Shown here: in pieces, positions 22,281 to 29,530 of the stretch
How the letters are laid out: the number at the start of each line of letters is the position of its first letter
How positions within the stretch are numbered: the stretch's first letter is position 1
Assembly (NCBI GenBank): GCA_032622095.1
Contig: CP136069.1
Location: 155,235,043 to 155,299,042 of the forward strand
Direction of reading: 5' to 3'
DNA length: 64,000 bases
Origin: Siphonodentalium dalli
Lineage: Eukaryota; Mollusca; Scaphopoda; Gadilida; Siphonodentaliidae
Notes under the pieces: generated by a model
What the model saw: the letters and a program-made list of their open reading frames with translations, nothing else
The model's database searches: none
What the model was told of the DNA's origin: nothing
Made by a program: the position numbers and the translations under genes

Positions 22281-22466
22281 TATTGTGGTGCGTTATTATA
22301 TTTGCAGACTGTAGGAGAGTTACCACCGATCACGTTCGACAACCCATACACACCGCCAGCTCCTCATGTCTGCACAGATTTCGACATCTACAATGGCGCC
22401 ACCAGGCCCGGTACACTGAGTATCCCACTCCTCTCAACCATCCTAGTGATTTACATCCGATTGTGA
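2862..22466 (+). CDS. MOXD1-like: DBH-like monooxygenase (MOXD1-type), 3' part of gene, six exons
   Basis: Copper type II, ascorbate-dependent monooxygenase of the DBH/MOXD/PHM family, expected in the secretory pathway or at its membrane. Exons are 2862-2961, 4503-4666, 9113-9295, 14428-14487, 18728-18964 and 22308-22466. Every junction has AG acceptor and GT donor, and phases match (1 then 0,0,0,0). About 267 codons are present. Visible signatures are HYNNP (equivalent to the third CuA histidine), HSH in exon 3 (CuB histidine pair) and EEMC in exon 5 (CuB methionine). The C-terminus ends in a short hydrophobic stretch of about 16 residues after a Pro/Gly-rich linker, which could be a membrane or GPI-type tail. 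The N-terminal DOMON region and the CuA His-His exon are not in the recognised exons and probably lie upstream of the window. Order and spacing of motifs match MOXD1 better than PHM. The family call is secure; the exact orthologue is not. Confidence 0.9.
2962..4502 (+). other. MOXD1-like intron with a duplicated repeat fragment
   Basis: 1.5-kb intron. At about 3908-4010 and 4088-4180 there are two divergent copies of a unit containing 'cacctctagatgggagc' and ending in 'cagccat(g/c)ttggattt'. The second carries the 'gccatcttggat' motif seen again near 6557, 6736 and 58196. No exon-like ORF was seen. Confidence 0.6.
4503..4666 (+). CDS. MOXD1-like: MOXD1-like exon 2 of those in window
   Basis: Acceptor 'tgtctgttccag' ending at 4502, donor GTAAGA at 4667. 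Two bases complete the split Gly codon, then 54 codons follow. It contains SSGMRVIFTPNLRRYDAG and ends CSPMCTQ. The R(K/R)YDAG strand and the paired cysteines are family features between the CuA and CuB regions. Confidence 0.9.
5336..5700. repeat. Dispersed repeat, uninterrupted copy of the Polinton target
   Basis: This stretch matches, in inverted orientation, the two sequences flanking the Polinton. About 5336-5533 resembles the reverse complement of 47594-47815 (for example 'gattcgagtcgaggaaccca', 'gaacaaaatgttgat'). About 5529-5690 resembles the reverse complement of 28561-28733 (for example 'taacaggttttgg', 'gggaccatcgaatcggatt'). The junction here is 'gttgatatataacagg', where GATATA stands at the position of the Polinton target GATAAA/TTTATC. 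It therefore represents the unoccupied state of the insertion site. Confidence 0.85.
6490..6960. repeat. Duplicated 'gtcacgtgac...ccatcttggatt' intronic repeat
   Basis: Two related units, one around 6540-6580 ('ggtcacgtgacattggcgg') and one around 6718-6760 ('ggtcacatgaccttggcg'), each continue into 'ccatcttggatt'. They recall the repeats near 3908-4180. An intronic dispersed repeat is the simplest reading. Confidence 0.5.
7130..8595. repeat. Minisatellite, ~145-bp units with a ~345-bp higher-order unit
   Basis: About ten copies of a unit beginning 'aataggtataagtatctta' and containing the palindromic core 'gcgccgcaggcgc' and 'cctcgatcattagagtata'. Blocks around 7640-7985 and 7986-8330 are nearly identical at a spacing of about 345 bases, so part of the array expanded as a higher-order unit. 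The frames open across it repeat 'YLCGQYWAVASIGAPAA' only because the unit is open; it is not coding. It lies in the intron between 4666 and 9113. Confidence 0.92.
8596..9112 (+). other. End of MOXD1-like intron, no further feature seen
   Basis: Unique-looking intron sequence with a small duplication ('ttcgcaaaaatgcgcg' near 8847 and 8881). It ends at the acceptor 'catttacccatgcag'. Confidence 0.4.
9113..9295 (+). CDS. MOXD1-like: MOXD1-like exon 3 of those in window (CuB HxH)
   Basis: Acceptor ends 'cccatgcag', donor GTAAGA at 9296. 61 codons, phase 0 to 0. It contains INVFAVGLHSHLIAKQMTL; HSH matches the CuB histidine pair (PHM His242/His244 equivalents). It is followed by the acidic 'DENYNYNFQ' segment typical of the family. 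Confidence 0.93.
9880..9965 (+). repeat. Short retrotransposon-derived fragment
   Basis: The stretch from 'ccatttctatactaaat' through 'catcggaatggtatattatt' matches 24180-24260, immediately upstream of the decayed reverse-transcriptase ORF there. It is a small fragment of the same element in the same orientation. Confidence 0.6.
10083..10430. repeat. 32-bp tandem repeat, about 11 copies
   Basis: The unit is 'ctatctgaacattacctaag' followed by 'ggataactact', with single-base variants (t/g in 'ctggaca', a/c in 'ctacggg', t/g in 'ctcgatc') that come in adjacent blocks. This is the pattern of recent tandem expansion. It is intronic. Confidence 0.95.
11194..11258. repeat. 65-bp target-site duplication, left copy
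   Basis: Identical over 65 bases to 13777-13841, beginning 'taagatacgtcgtaacaaag' and ending 'atatcctatacattat'. The two copies bracket a reverse-transcriptase insertion, so this is its target-site duplication. Confidence 0.93.
11259..13776 (-). mobile_element. 5'-truncated non-LTR retrotransposon with 65-bp TSD
   Basis: 2518-bp insertion bounded by exact direct repeats. Read on the minus strand it holds a reverse-transcriptase ORF (13772-12027), a ~770-bp 3' UTR, and a 3' end with no poly(A) but ...AATAAAGATATAT. A related 3' end, '(at)n ctttatt tcctccat' on the plus strand, occurs at about 44128-44165. The 5' part (endonuclease and first RT blocks) is missing, as expected of target-primed reverse transcription that stopped early. 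It inserted in a MOXD1-like intron, antisense to the gene. Confidence 0.9.
12027..13772 (-). CDS. Non-LTR reverse transcriptase (N-terminally truncated)
   Basis: 581 residues, uninterrupted. RT motif A is seen as FLDVHKAFD (residues about 53-61), motif B as KQGARQGGILSPLFY (about 109-123), and motif C as QADDM (about 153), where the usual first Tyr/Phe of (F/Y)xDD-type boxes is replaced by Gln. The thumb region follows, with 'PKGLYGSEFL'. The C-terminus carries a Cys/His knuckle, CALCHLVYDDVVTHVMIYC. The apurinic endonuclease domain and fingers motifs are absent because the insertion is 5'-truncated. The intact frame and identical TSD indicate a young copy. The clade looks jockey/CR1-like; I cannot assign it more finely. 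Confidence 0.88.
   Translation of the reverse strand: MLSRMERNTPNLIKVHPLQNGFQKNVSCLMSSYVLHESMNFTKEQQSKLFACFLDVHKAFDTVWINGLLLKLHHRGFQGKIWLLLREFLSNISCVVKHTDILSKSIAIKQGARQGGILSPLFYMLYIDDLLYELEASNFGFRLLSSNCSSPTQADDMTLLSLSSYGLQRLCDICTSYSQKWRFMYNPNKCKVIVFNETSRQSCNTSRRWTVAGSTLTETDEITHLGIQVNKYSFVKEFVEVIVDKIRSTFFLLSNAGLYAGGITPSSCATIYKTMVLPKGLYGSEFLCGMSVSDTTSLEKIHRFCLKRIQGLPVRTRTDIVLGLMGLGPISSFIDARKLSLFGSLCRISPSKVCKEIFVSRLHMHLSRKYNNPQSYFADIERILISHNLNQYLEQLAVVGTCPIRPEWTRLVKTEVNSKRDIDWTQNVQNDPTLTCFYQIQSHLQMSLLWRCCRQYPERKRYFFTVAQLIATTATKHEGTCALCHLVYDDVVTHVMIYCTHHIVCSRRNDMWYQMIDTFGLLFYLWVDELDDDELVMLHLTKLPSELFSFIEDPMFFVSFIVHHTHILWLSHKMLSSLHSE
13777..13841. repeat. 65-bp target-site duplication, right copy
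   Basis: Identical to 11194-11258. It marks the truncated 5' junction of the minus-strand retrotransposon. Confidence 0.93.
14231..14393. repeat. Near-perfect ~80-bp-arm hairpin 34 bases before an exon
   Basis: The left arm 'tataaggattaactgtcatg' to 'gtaaaaccc' and the right arm 'gggttttac' to 'catgacagttaatccttata' are almost perfectly complementary around the tip 'cttcgg'. Two or three mismatches were noted. It ends at 14393, and the MOXD1-like exon starts at 14428. The left arm contains GAGGTAAGT, a perfect 5' splice-site match on the sense strand. It is probably a foldback MITE. Confidence 0.9.
14428..14487 (+). CDS. MOXD1-like: MOXD1-like exon 4 of those in window (60 bp)
   Basis: Acceptor 'cattcttttcacag', donor GTAACT at 14488. 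20 codons, phase 0: GDRLVTECIFDSTERTEPTL. The GD-L-TEC-(Y/F)-(N/D) block matches the family strand just before the 'GGLS' block that opens the next exon, so exon order is right. Confidence 0.88.
14689..14851. repeat. Foldback element, family also at 62450
   Basis: Inverted arms 'agaatacctacag' ... 'ctgtaggtattct', with inner arms 'tgtctggaaa'/'tccagaca' and a tip 'cgcggctacaagccgcg'. It continues into 'ttttattatatgcg', as does the element ending near 62610. It is a short hairpin MITE family with a variable core. Confidence 0.8.
14852..16265 (+). other. Intron, nothing recognised
   Basis: About 1.4 kb of intron of the MOXD1-like gene. I saw no domain-bearing ORF, RNA gene or clear repeat in it. 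Confidence 0.4.
16279..17490. repeat. ~84-bp tandem array (about 12 copies) preceded by two ~120-bp relatives
   Basis: The unit core is 'gcgtcccagtagtaaccctt', then '(ga/gg)acagagcg(at/gg)acaagcgttacag' and a T-rich tail 'tcgtttttatttctagtg'. The two blocks at about 16279-16500 share only the 'acagagcgggacaagcgtt' part. The short ORFs over it are repeat products. The array is intronic. Confidence 0.93.
17620..17735. repeat. ~25-bp tandem array with the palindrome cgtggccacg
   Basis: About five units of 'ctcgtggccacgactttctt'-type sequence. Each contains the palindrome CGTGGCCACG (one unit mutated to CATGGCCATG). Confidence 0.88.
17921..18181 (+). pseudogene. Possible retro-fragment of an AFF/FMR2-like C-terminal domain
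   Basis: The ORF contains the stretch MKHILFYLEAALFLWNIMYG, which recalls the helical repeat of the AFF (AF4/FMR2) C-terminal homology domain, where a YLEA/YAEAAL block is followed by GNAM. There is no extended match, no paired splice sites were seen, and the upstream frame carries stops. A broken processed copy or chance resemblance are both possible. Weak call. Confidence 0.2.
18728..18964 (+). CDS. MOXD1-like: MOXD1-like exon 5 of those in window (CuB Met)
   Basis: Acceptor 'tttctttctttgag', donor GTGAGA at 18965. 79 codons, phase 0 to 0. It begins GGLSSNEEMCLAFVMYYP. The Met of EEMC is the CuB thioether ligand (PHM Met314 equivalent). The rest (YNFTRQYLQ, EEYDWSDPDVRKHF, CNIGGRK) is the less conserved C-terminal part, with one potential N-glycosylation site (NFT). 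Confidence 0.92.
18911..20310 (+). repeat. Degenerate copies of exon 5 tail and its 5' splice site
   Basis: The segment covering the last ~45 bases of the exon plus ~45 bases of intron ('cataccac', 'cat(c)ggcgg(t/c)agaaaggtgagat', 'taatgggcgtggcaaaca') recurs in weakening form. Copies start near 19009, 19099, 19251, 19338, 19903, 19998, 20112 and 20258. Copies near 19010 and 19905 retain GGTGAGATAA at the donor position. The unit is about 90 bases. The array therefore grew out of an exon/intron boundary. Confidence 0.82.
20780..21180. mobile_element. MITE A: TTAA-flanked, 14-bp TIR, double hairpin
   Basis: TTAA at 20780-20783 and 21177-21180 flank a 393-bp element. The terminal repeats are CCCTTTACCCAACA and its exact complement TGTTGGGTAAAGGG. 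Inside are two 69-bp hairpins (20810-20878 and 20960-21028) with the same arm, 'gccaatgcattctcttatat' 'atgcgag', separated by an A-rich spacer. A TTAA target is typical of piggyBac-type transposition, so it is probably a non-autonomous piggyBac-like element. Confidence 0.85.
21485..21535. repeat. (TA)n microsatellite
   Basis: Near-perfect TA dinucleotide run. Others occur at 21778-21794 and 22241-22277. Confidence 0.95.
22095..22215. repeat. ~30-bp tandem repeat, three to four copies
   Basis: The unit 'gatccttggtacccaaatca' 'acgtt' repeats with small changes, shortly before the (TA)n run that precedes the last MOXD1-like exon. Confidence 0.85.
22308..22466 (+). CDS. MOXD1-like: MOXD1-like last exon and stop
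   Basis: Acceptor 'ttatatttgcag', open from phase 0 to TGA at 22464-22466, 52 codons. TVGELPPITFDNPYTPP matches the 'ALPP-I-RPY' segment near the end of MOXD1. It is followed by a cysteine (HVCTDF) and a terminal hydrophobic run (LSIPLLSTILVIYIRL) with little after it, which fits a GPI-signal or tail anchor more than a long cytoplasmic domain. Confidence 0.88.
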   Translation, partial: TVGELPPITFDNPYTPPAPHVCTDFDIYNGATRPGTLSIPLLSTILVIYIRL

Positions 22467-22920
22467 GCAGACTGTTGTTGGTACAGGCGGATATAGATGC
22501 AATGGGACTTCTCTTGTATATGAATGTTGTTCATGGATACAGCGGATATAGATTAAAGGGACTTCTCTTGAATCTGAATGTTGTTCTTTCTTCGTTCGAG
22601 GTTTCGATTATAGAGAGGTTACGCAATGTCACAGTTAGCCGTTACCACTAGGCTTAGCTATATTTGTCGTCGTAAAATTTATGTCAGGCCGAAAATTAAT
22701 TTCGTAAAAATGACGACGAGTAGAATTACAGAACTAGACAACGCATGGCTAACAGTGCGTATATATAGTGAGATATTTGCTTCACGAAATATACCACATT
22801 AAGTAGGCGCCCCATTCGTAAATTGTCAAAAAATCTCAATGTCAAGCTATCAATTTGAAGGAAAAACTCATTTTCCTCTATAACCAATGTATTATATATA
22901 CACAGAACGACAAGAGTGTG
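22467..22920 (+). other. Presumed 3' UTR and flank of MOXD1-like
   Basis: It contains two short copies of a unit 'gggacttctcttg(t/a)at(a/c)tgaatgttgttc' at about 22503 and 22558. No clear polyadenylation site can be fixed. Confidence 0.4.
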
Positions 22921-23398
22921 TTAACACTTTCAGTGCCAGGTCCGATTTTTGTATCAACCCATATACCCTGTGCCAATGCATTCTCCTATATATGCGAGTC
23001 GACCATAGGTCGCCTCGCATATATAAGAGAATGCATTGGCCTAACAATTTTTCATCATTTGTTATTATTTTTTACAATTTTTTACAATTTTTTTCTTATA
23101 GACTTTAATTCTTTCAGTCCCATACTTATTTTGTAGGTTTAGTGCCAGGGAATCTTACGTTTTTCATGGGCACAAAAATTATTACTATGAATACTTGGTG
23201 ACAGTTTTGAGTTATAACATGCCCCTAAGGTTTTATCAAGTTTGTTTTTACATTCGCTATAGCATGCTTAAGCATACCCAAACAAAATTAAACCCCAAAA
23301 CAAAAAAAATCTAAATGTTTTTTTAATTTATTTAGGGCCGATTTTACAGACCGTAAATTAGGGCCGATGAGATCGGCCCCTGGCACTGAAAGGGTTAA
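22921..23398. mobile_element. MITE B: TTAA-flanked, related to MITE A by its hairpin
   Basis: TTAA at 22921-22924 and 23395-23398. Terminal repeats CACTTTCAGTGCCAGG and CCTGGCACTGAAAGGG match at 15 of 16 positions. A 69-bp hairpin at 22972-23040 is nearly identical to those in MITE A. A solo right-end fragment of this family lies at about 49318-49398. piggyBac-like non-autonomous element. Confidence 0.87.
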
Positions 23399-24177
23399 TG
23401 GGTTTGTTTATACGGCACGAGTGTTAGCGTGGTAGGATAGAACGAGAGACGCAGCAGCGAGTTCTACCCTTCCGCGATGGCACAAGTCTATTACATGTCA
23501 CCCATACTATAATCCGCAGGTTTTCAAGATTTATTTGCAGGTTTACAAGATTTATTTATGCGCACACAGGGTGCTAGTTTTGTCATATGTGATGATGCTT
23601 TTATTTGATAGTTCCGGTTTCATGGTTAAGAGAAACGCCATTTGACGTCAGCGAGGTGCGTATGTTCCATTACGTTCCATACGGATTTGTAAATATGAAA
23701 CATCAATGACACTGTACTTCTATGAACAAGCGTGTAATAAAGTACTATAACAACACCTGTTTACCCTCACAATATGAGAGATCTGTTCTCTACATTCTCT
23801 ACCATACATTGGTTATAGAGGATAATGATTTCCCCCTTCAAAGTGAGAGTTTGAAATTCAGATTTGGGGTGCTTAAGCACGCTGCTTAAGCAAACCGTTC
23901 ACAATAAACTTTTTGTTGCGGCTAGAGCTTCACTGTTAGTTAGATTGTGCGCATAACTTGGTGACGTAGTGTTCAAAATAATAGTAACTGCTAACTGCGA
24001 GTTTGCGAAACCTCTTTATTTTATTGAACATCCCACACAGACACAGAATCCTTCCGCGATGACAAAAGTGCCGCATTACATTTGAATGATATATATTTAT
24101 TTAGAGGAGTGTTTCGATAATACAAGTGCAAAAACATAGGATTCTTATTCAGCCTGTTTGAACGTATTGATCTGGAC
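23399..24177. other. Intergenic, nothing recognised
   Basis: No gene or clear repeat unit. 'gtgcttaagcacgctgcttaagc' near 23869-23891 is a local palindrome of the CTTAAG kind seen in arrays at 40 and 48 kb. Confidence 0.4.
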
Positions 24178-24790
24178 ATTCATAAACCATTTCTGTACTA
24201 AATATATTCTCCCATTCAGTTATACTAGTATACATTGGAATGGTTTATTATCCATCTTGCTTTTTGGTCGCGTTTAGTTTCTGGCCAATGTTCGGCATTG
24301 GCAAGAAAGTTATATAATCTTTTGAGAGAAATGGATGAAAACGATTACTTGGGTAACAAATCAATAGCATGGATAAGCGAGATCAAATATATATTATCAA
24401 GTGTGGGGTGGGGAGAAATTTGGAGATCACAGCATCCTCTTAGTAAATTAGAACTTGGAATATTTAAGGAAATGAGTAGAACACGTTTTGTTGAACAATG
24501 GAAAAATGATATTAAACGGTCATGTAGAGGCGAATTTTATGGACAATTTAAAATGAACTTCGGCATAGAAAAATATCTATCGATTATACCATCGGGATTG
24601 TTAGCAATGTTTAGCAAGAATAAGAACAGCGAATCACAGACTATCGATAGAAACAGAAAGATGGGATAAATCAAAAACGAAAAAGGGCAAAACAGCTGAC
24701 TCAAAGTGTGTCAATTCTTTAAATCGCAAACTGGTGATGAATACCATTTCATATTAGTTTGCCCAAAATTCAGAACTTTAAAGACATATT
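24178..24790 (+). pseudogene. Decayed non-LTR reverse transcriptase, C-terminal part
   Basis: The ORF 24235-24669 (ARKLYNLLREMDEND, EIWRSQ, FVEQWKNDIKRSCRGEFYGQ, FGIEKYLSIIPS) is the region after the thumb of jockey/CR1-like elements common in marine invertebrates. Downstream, in another frame and after stops, a conserved-looking 'GDEYHFILVCPKF' tail (about 24732-24770) gives the C-terminal knuckle remnant. RT motifs A-C are absent. Broken and non-functional. Confidence 0.75.
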
Positions 24791-25185
24791 ATGGACTTGT
24801 TCGTGTGCGATAAACTTACACGTTAGTTTTCAGGCTCTATGCCAACCTGGGGAATGTAGCATTCTACTAACATCATCGAAAATTTCAAAGAAATCGACCA
24901 TACCACTCCATAGAAAACATCGTCTGAACTAAGCTCAATTGTAAATATTTACATCTCAATTCGGGACGCAACAATCGGCGATAAACGAACGCAAACGATT
25001 CCGCTATCTGGCGTCATTGCATTTAATTAATAAATAAGAATGACGGTGTGTGTTGTCAATTTGGATTAATATTCGTAAAAATAACTACTTTGAGCAAGAT
25101 TATTCTCCATTTCTATTTGCTCACCCTGCCGGATTTTCTTGACGTGACAAAATAATGGGGCACCTTTAATGTCACAGCTATCTAC
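24791..25185. other. Intergenic, nothing recognised
   Basis: No ORF with a recognisable domain and no clear repeat. Confidence 0.35.
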
Positions 25186-25795
25186 TATATATTTTGGGAC
25201 TTCTGTCTGTCTGTTTGTTTGTTGTTTGTCTGTTAGCTATGGCCGGGAAAACTGCCGGACGGATTGAGCCCAAACTTCCTATATAAGGGTAAAATACCAG
25301 ATGGAGTGTCATCGCACCGCTTCTGAGAACGTCAGAGCACTCATTCTCCAACCCCCGCCACCGCAATGGAAATTCATGGGTTAATCGCGTGATAGTTAAA
25401 GAGCGTTCGTATCCGCAGTGTCGTTGATAAAGAGCGTATATGTGTCCAGACATGAGCGTGTTGTGTCTGTGTACAGACATGAGCGTGTTGTGTGATTCTT
25501 ATGTCTGTTCGTATTTAGGGGTTCCTGGGAATGGGGGAGATTTTCATCGGGTCAGTTTTTCCGCCCGAGGTGACCTTCACCTTGAAACGGGTACCCACAA
25601 ATGATCTAATATATGCCGGGAAAACTGCAGGACGGATTTCGACGAAATTTGATACCTACGGAAAATTTTGTCCGGGGAGTGTTTTGGACGGGTCAAATAG
25701 TGACTCAGACCTTACATTGACCTTCAAAATTGTCAATTCAAGGTCAAAGCGCACAGCGGTCTCTTTCATTATTGGGCTATTGGATTATTAAAGAT
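25186..25795. repeat. Dispersed repeat with a duplicated 'ggccgggaaaactgc(a/c)gg' unit
   Basis: Two partial copies, about 25238-25290 and 25614-25670. Each has '(g/c)cgggaaaactgc' followed by 'ggacggatt'. Between them is a short duplication 'acatgagcgtgttgtgt' (25450 and 25476). ORFs in the area are frame by-products of the repeat. Confidence 0.6.
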
Positions 25796-26530
25796 GCATT
25801 CAGGGTTCCAGACGTCCAAATTAACGTCGCTTTCTGCTTTGTTATGTTGAGAAAATATTGAAAACCAAATACGACATGTAAACTAGACCGTTAAATACCA
25901 AATATAATCATTGTGTTATTGCAAAATAACAAAATAATTTTTGGCGTATCTCTAAAACATCGAAATGAAATAAAACAAATGCATAGAAAATTCAATATAA
26001 AACAAAATAGCGTCTTTTTGTAGTATATCTTGTTCCAAGCATTGTTATTTTAGAAGCAAATGTAAGTTTTGAGACAGTGCAAATTGTTTTTGGGATTGGG
26101 TGGCCCATGACGGTGAGCGCGCGGTGCGACTCAAAGTCGTCCGACGTCAATACCACACGGCCACCGAAGCGATCCCAAAAAGGAAGCTCAAATGGCCGCT
26201 GTATTCCGATGTCGCACTATATGCACATTCGTAGGGAATGTAAACAGACGACAAACCGGAAGTCAAATGTCACGTTTTCGCAACAATGATACATTTGGGT
26301 ACACCTCGAACTATTTCCTGGGTAAGGTTCGGATCATGTAATACTAACTATTACAGCTTGTCAAATCAGGTTATGCTTTCATTCCAAATGGTTAAGACAG
26401 AAAATCAGAAACTTTTGATTTTGTTTGAGCATATTCATTTTATTGTGATGATTCACTTTATTAAAACAATGAGGATGGATCATAAATAAGTTATTGATGA
26501 ACATAACAAGAATGGAACGCTTAAACCGAT

Positions 26531-26939
26531 TTATGCAGCAGTGTTTCCGAATAGTGACATCATTGCAAAAGGGCTCAAGCTTGTAGCTCCGCCCCCTGAT
26601 TGCATTACGTTGTTCATCATCAGCATGCTAGGGATATCCATGGCTCCGCCCCCAGCTCCGCCCATCATAGAAAGGGCCATTGGGTTGGACATTAGGCTTG
26701 CCATACCTGACAACATACCAGTTCCGGTGTTTCTTGTCGTTGCCGGAAATTGAGAGAATGAGTTCTGTGCAGCATTGATGTTGTTGGTCGTTGGTCCCCC
26801 CTGGAACTGGGACTGGAACTGGAACAGGGAGAGTAGCCTCTGCTTAACCTTCTTCTGTTCTCGTTGTATGATGTTTCGGAGCTCAGCGACTGTCGCCATC
26901 TTCAGGAATTGTGGGTCATCAGCTTTGTTCCACATTTGG
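26531..26939 (-). CDS. Terminal exon, copy A, of Met-rich secreted protein of unknown family
   Basis: Minus-strand exon. Acceptor 'ctaattttcag' precedes base 26939 and the stop is at 26533-26531. After completing a split codon it encodes about 135 residues: QMWNKADDPQFLKMATVAEL, then ELRNIIQREQKKVKQ (helical, charged), a Gln/Phe/Asn-rich linker, and a Met/Gly/Ala/Ser-rich tail ending FAMMSLFGNTAA. It is the counterpart of 56812-57214 with reading frame kept. Copy A has a longer 'LLSLFQFQSQFQ' linker. It could be an alternative 3' exon of the gene at 57-61 kb, a separate paralogue whose 5' exons lie elsewhere, or a duplicate without function. Confidence 0.6.
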
Positions 26940-27438
26940 CTGAAAATTAGAAAACATACCATATATATATGTGTACGTGTTATCGCGGTTGGTGGATTGC
27001 AACACAGCGTGTCATTGGTGTATTGAAGTTTATGGTTAACTGAACTGTGGGTACAATGCGCTGTTGTTGATATATAGGGTCAGGTTACTAAGTTTTGATA
27101 TTTTCGAAGTTTTTCACGAATGTTATATATAACTTGCTGCCAAAGTAAATTTTACAACTGTTAACATTAGTAATGCGAACGGTCTTTATTGCTTTATATA
27201 CAGGGAATAATCTGGTAAGGAGAACACTTTGTTGCACCCATATTTTCTAAATTATGTAATGAGACTTTATGTCGCTAACACAGTCAGTGTAAACACATTT
27301 AGCATAGTAGAACACCTAAAGGGGACCGGTGTGTAATACCTCCTTTATTCGAAAGATTGGTGCAGCTTCTTCAACCAGTGGCTATTTGCCGGAAGTTGGA
27401 ACATTGCGCGTATATGGCACAAACTGTGTGATACTTAC

Positions 27439-27457
27439 GCAGTTAGTTTTCCTTTGA
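27439..27457 (-). CDS. 19-nt microexon, copy A
   Basis: On the minus strand 'ctcatttcag' precedes and GTAAGTAT follows the 19 bases TCAAAGGAAAACTAACTGC. Identical to 57769-57787. The phase (2 bases, five codons KGKLT, 2 bases) fits both terminal exons. Confidence 0.6.
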
Positions 27458-27790
27458 CTGAAATGAGAAAAGATACATTTTTTAGGAAACTTGAAACCAT
27501 TTCACAAATGATATGAATGTCTCAAAAATACGTGTAACTTTAAATCTGGAAGAAATACTTTTTTTAACAGCAATACCCACCGCGGAGGCCATCCGTGCAT
27601 TCAAGGCGTATTCGGAGTAAATAGATTCCGATCAGGTGATTGGTAACTGGAAAATTTCGTTTTATAATCGCATTGTTACCTAACTTACCCATCACAAACG
27701 ATTTTTAAGAAACCAGAACTGGAAATAGACAAATTGAAGGTTAAACCAGACGAGCTGATACAGCACCACTATATACTATCACAACCACCA

Positions 27791-28560
27791 CTGTGGAGGA
27801 TATGCTCCTCGAAATCTCATTCCGCCCGAGCAAAATTCCGATTCCGAGCGGTATAAGTTCCGATTCCGCGAACGTTTTGCTCGATTTTCCACGACCATGT
27901 TTACTAATTGGTGTATATCGAGGGAGCAATTCATGTGATGACACACTCAAATGATAGGATTTATTTCTAAGGTTTTTACTCTTCACTTACTTATTCTTTA
28001 GTCCAATATATAGCACGCTGAACTAAATTACAAGGGTTGCTCACTCAAATCCACACACACAGAACAAAAGTATGGTGTACAAATGTGAATTTCGATGCGA
28101 AAAAGATACTGTTTTGTAGAACAAATTGCTTACGTGTATTCACAAACAACCCATCGTTACTTTAAAAATACAGTTGATCAAATTATGCGATTTTAGCTTG
28201 ACATAATGCCTTAAAAGTAACACTACCATACGTTCCGATTCTGTTTTCGGAGTGTTCCGATTCACGACACGCATATTTTCAGTGTTCCGATTCCTGATAT
28301 GGATAAATGTTTACTGTAATCCAATTAATTGGATCATTTTGCTGTGTCCACGGCCTTTCTACATTACGGTAAATTGTTCTATACTGATTAACTAAGTACA
28401 ACTAATTAGTATCCTATACTACAACAGATCTACAACGTCACTGGTGTTGATTTTGCTGTGATTTTTCTTAAATTTTCCTATTATATCTTGAGGTACCAAA
28501 CATACATGTACATGTAATATATATGGGAAGCCAAATTGACATTTAATAAATAATTGAGCT
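27791..28560. other. Non-coding, nothing recognised
   Basis: Short duplications of 'cgattc(c/t)g' and 'gttccgattc' near 27835-27865 and 28235-28290. No exon matching 59031-59141 was found here. Confidence 0.4.
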
Positions 28561-28733
28561 TAAAGGTACTCAATCCGATTCGATGGTCCCATATCGTCAG
28601 ATTGCAACAACAACAACGTTTTTTTTAAATGCTGCTCCAGTTATCAGAATCGATAAATTTCTCAAAAATAATGCTAACCAGTCAACTATATGATACAAAA
28701 TTGCCCAAAACCTGTTATTTATCAGTAGTATTA
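28561..28733. repeat. Left part of the dispersed repeat that received the Polinton
   Basis: Reverse complement matches about 5529-5690. It ends in TTTATC (28728-28733), one copy of the Polinton target-site duplication. The other part of the repeat is at 47594-47815. Confidence 0.85.
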
Positions 28734-29530
28734 AGTGGAGGCATTATCTCTGTCATATATAAGTGAGGGGGACAAGGAAAATGTTAAACGTTACATTATC
28801 GACTAATTATCTTAGGGTGTGGTCGTCATTGAGAATACCCACCCCCACGGGATTTCATAAATACTACTTATCGAATGTTAAACGATACATTACCGACTAA
28901 TTTATATAGGTGTAGTCGTCGTATGATAATCCCCACCCCCACGGGATTTCGTAAATAGTATTTAACGAATGTAAACGTTACAATAACGACTAATTTATAT
29001 AGGTGTATAAAAAATGAGCTGTTTTTCAAGGCAGATCTTATAGTCATACTGAATAGTAACTACTTTAAAAGCACAGCCAAGCTACAATACTACCTATTTT
29101 ATGTTAGGTAATGATGTATGTTTAATTCAAATGGTATAGTCAGGCAAAATATTCTAGGCAGATGTTATAGTCAGACTAACTAGTAATTGAAGGCATAGCC
29201 AATATTTTAGTACGCCCGATTAAATACATGTAGTGATATGTAACTATTTATAGGCATATAGTTAGTAGGTTATTTATGATAGGTTAGTGAAATAATACTG
29301 TTATCCTGAGATGATGTTAAATGATATGAATTATTCCCTAGTGAATAACCCCGTGCATGTAAAAAACCACAGGGGGTAAACACATGGAAAAATTTGTTAG
29401 CGGCGGAACTTTTCTTCTCATTTCATGTAGATTTGTAGATAACACGATTCAATCTCATAAAACTCGATGTTACAGAGTCTCGTAGAAATCGAAATGTGGA
29501 ACCCGACACTTAGTTCCTTTAATGATTATA
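28734..29530 (+). repeat. Polinton left terminal inverted repeat
   Basis: Pairs with 46802-47593 at high identity with a few substitutions and short indels. The outer ~270 bases contain three ~110-bp sub-units, each with 'gactaatt', 'ggtgt', and (first two) 'cccacccccacgggatttc'. The inner end is 'cacttagttcctttaatgat'. Beyond 29530 the arms diverge apart from a shared 'atacaaacaaa'. Confidence 0.95.

Larger units (their letters stand above)
26225..27790. repeat. Segmental duplication, copy A (microexon + terminal exon)
   Basis: Matches about 56470-59000 in the same orientation, including exon, introns and downstream flank (for example 'aatgtaaac(a)gacgacaaaccgg', the whole terminal exon, the 19-nt exon and 'gattggtaactggaaa'). 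Copy B is longer because of an insertion at about 57900-58750. The match stops before the exon at 59031-59141, for which copy A has no counterpart. Confidence 0.87.

Noticed and set aside
22044-22651. Longer ORFs (140 and 161 aa) through the last MOXD1-like exon
   Set aside because: One simply reads the exon plus intronic repeat and (TA)n upstream; the other is a wrong-frame shadow. The splice acceptor at 22307 defines the real coding start.
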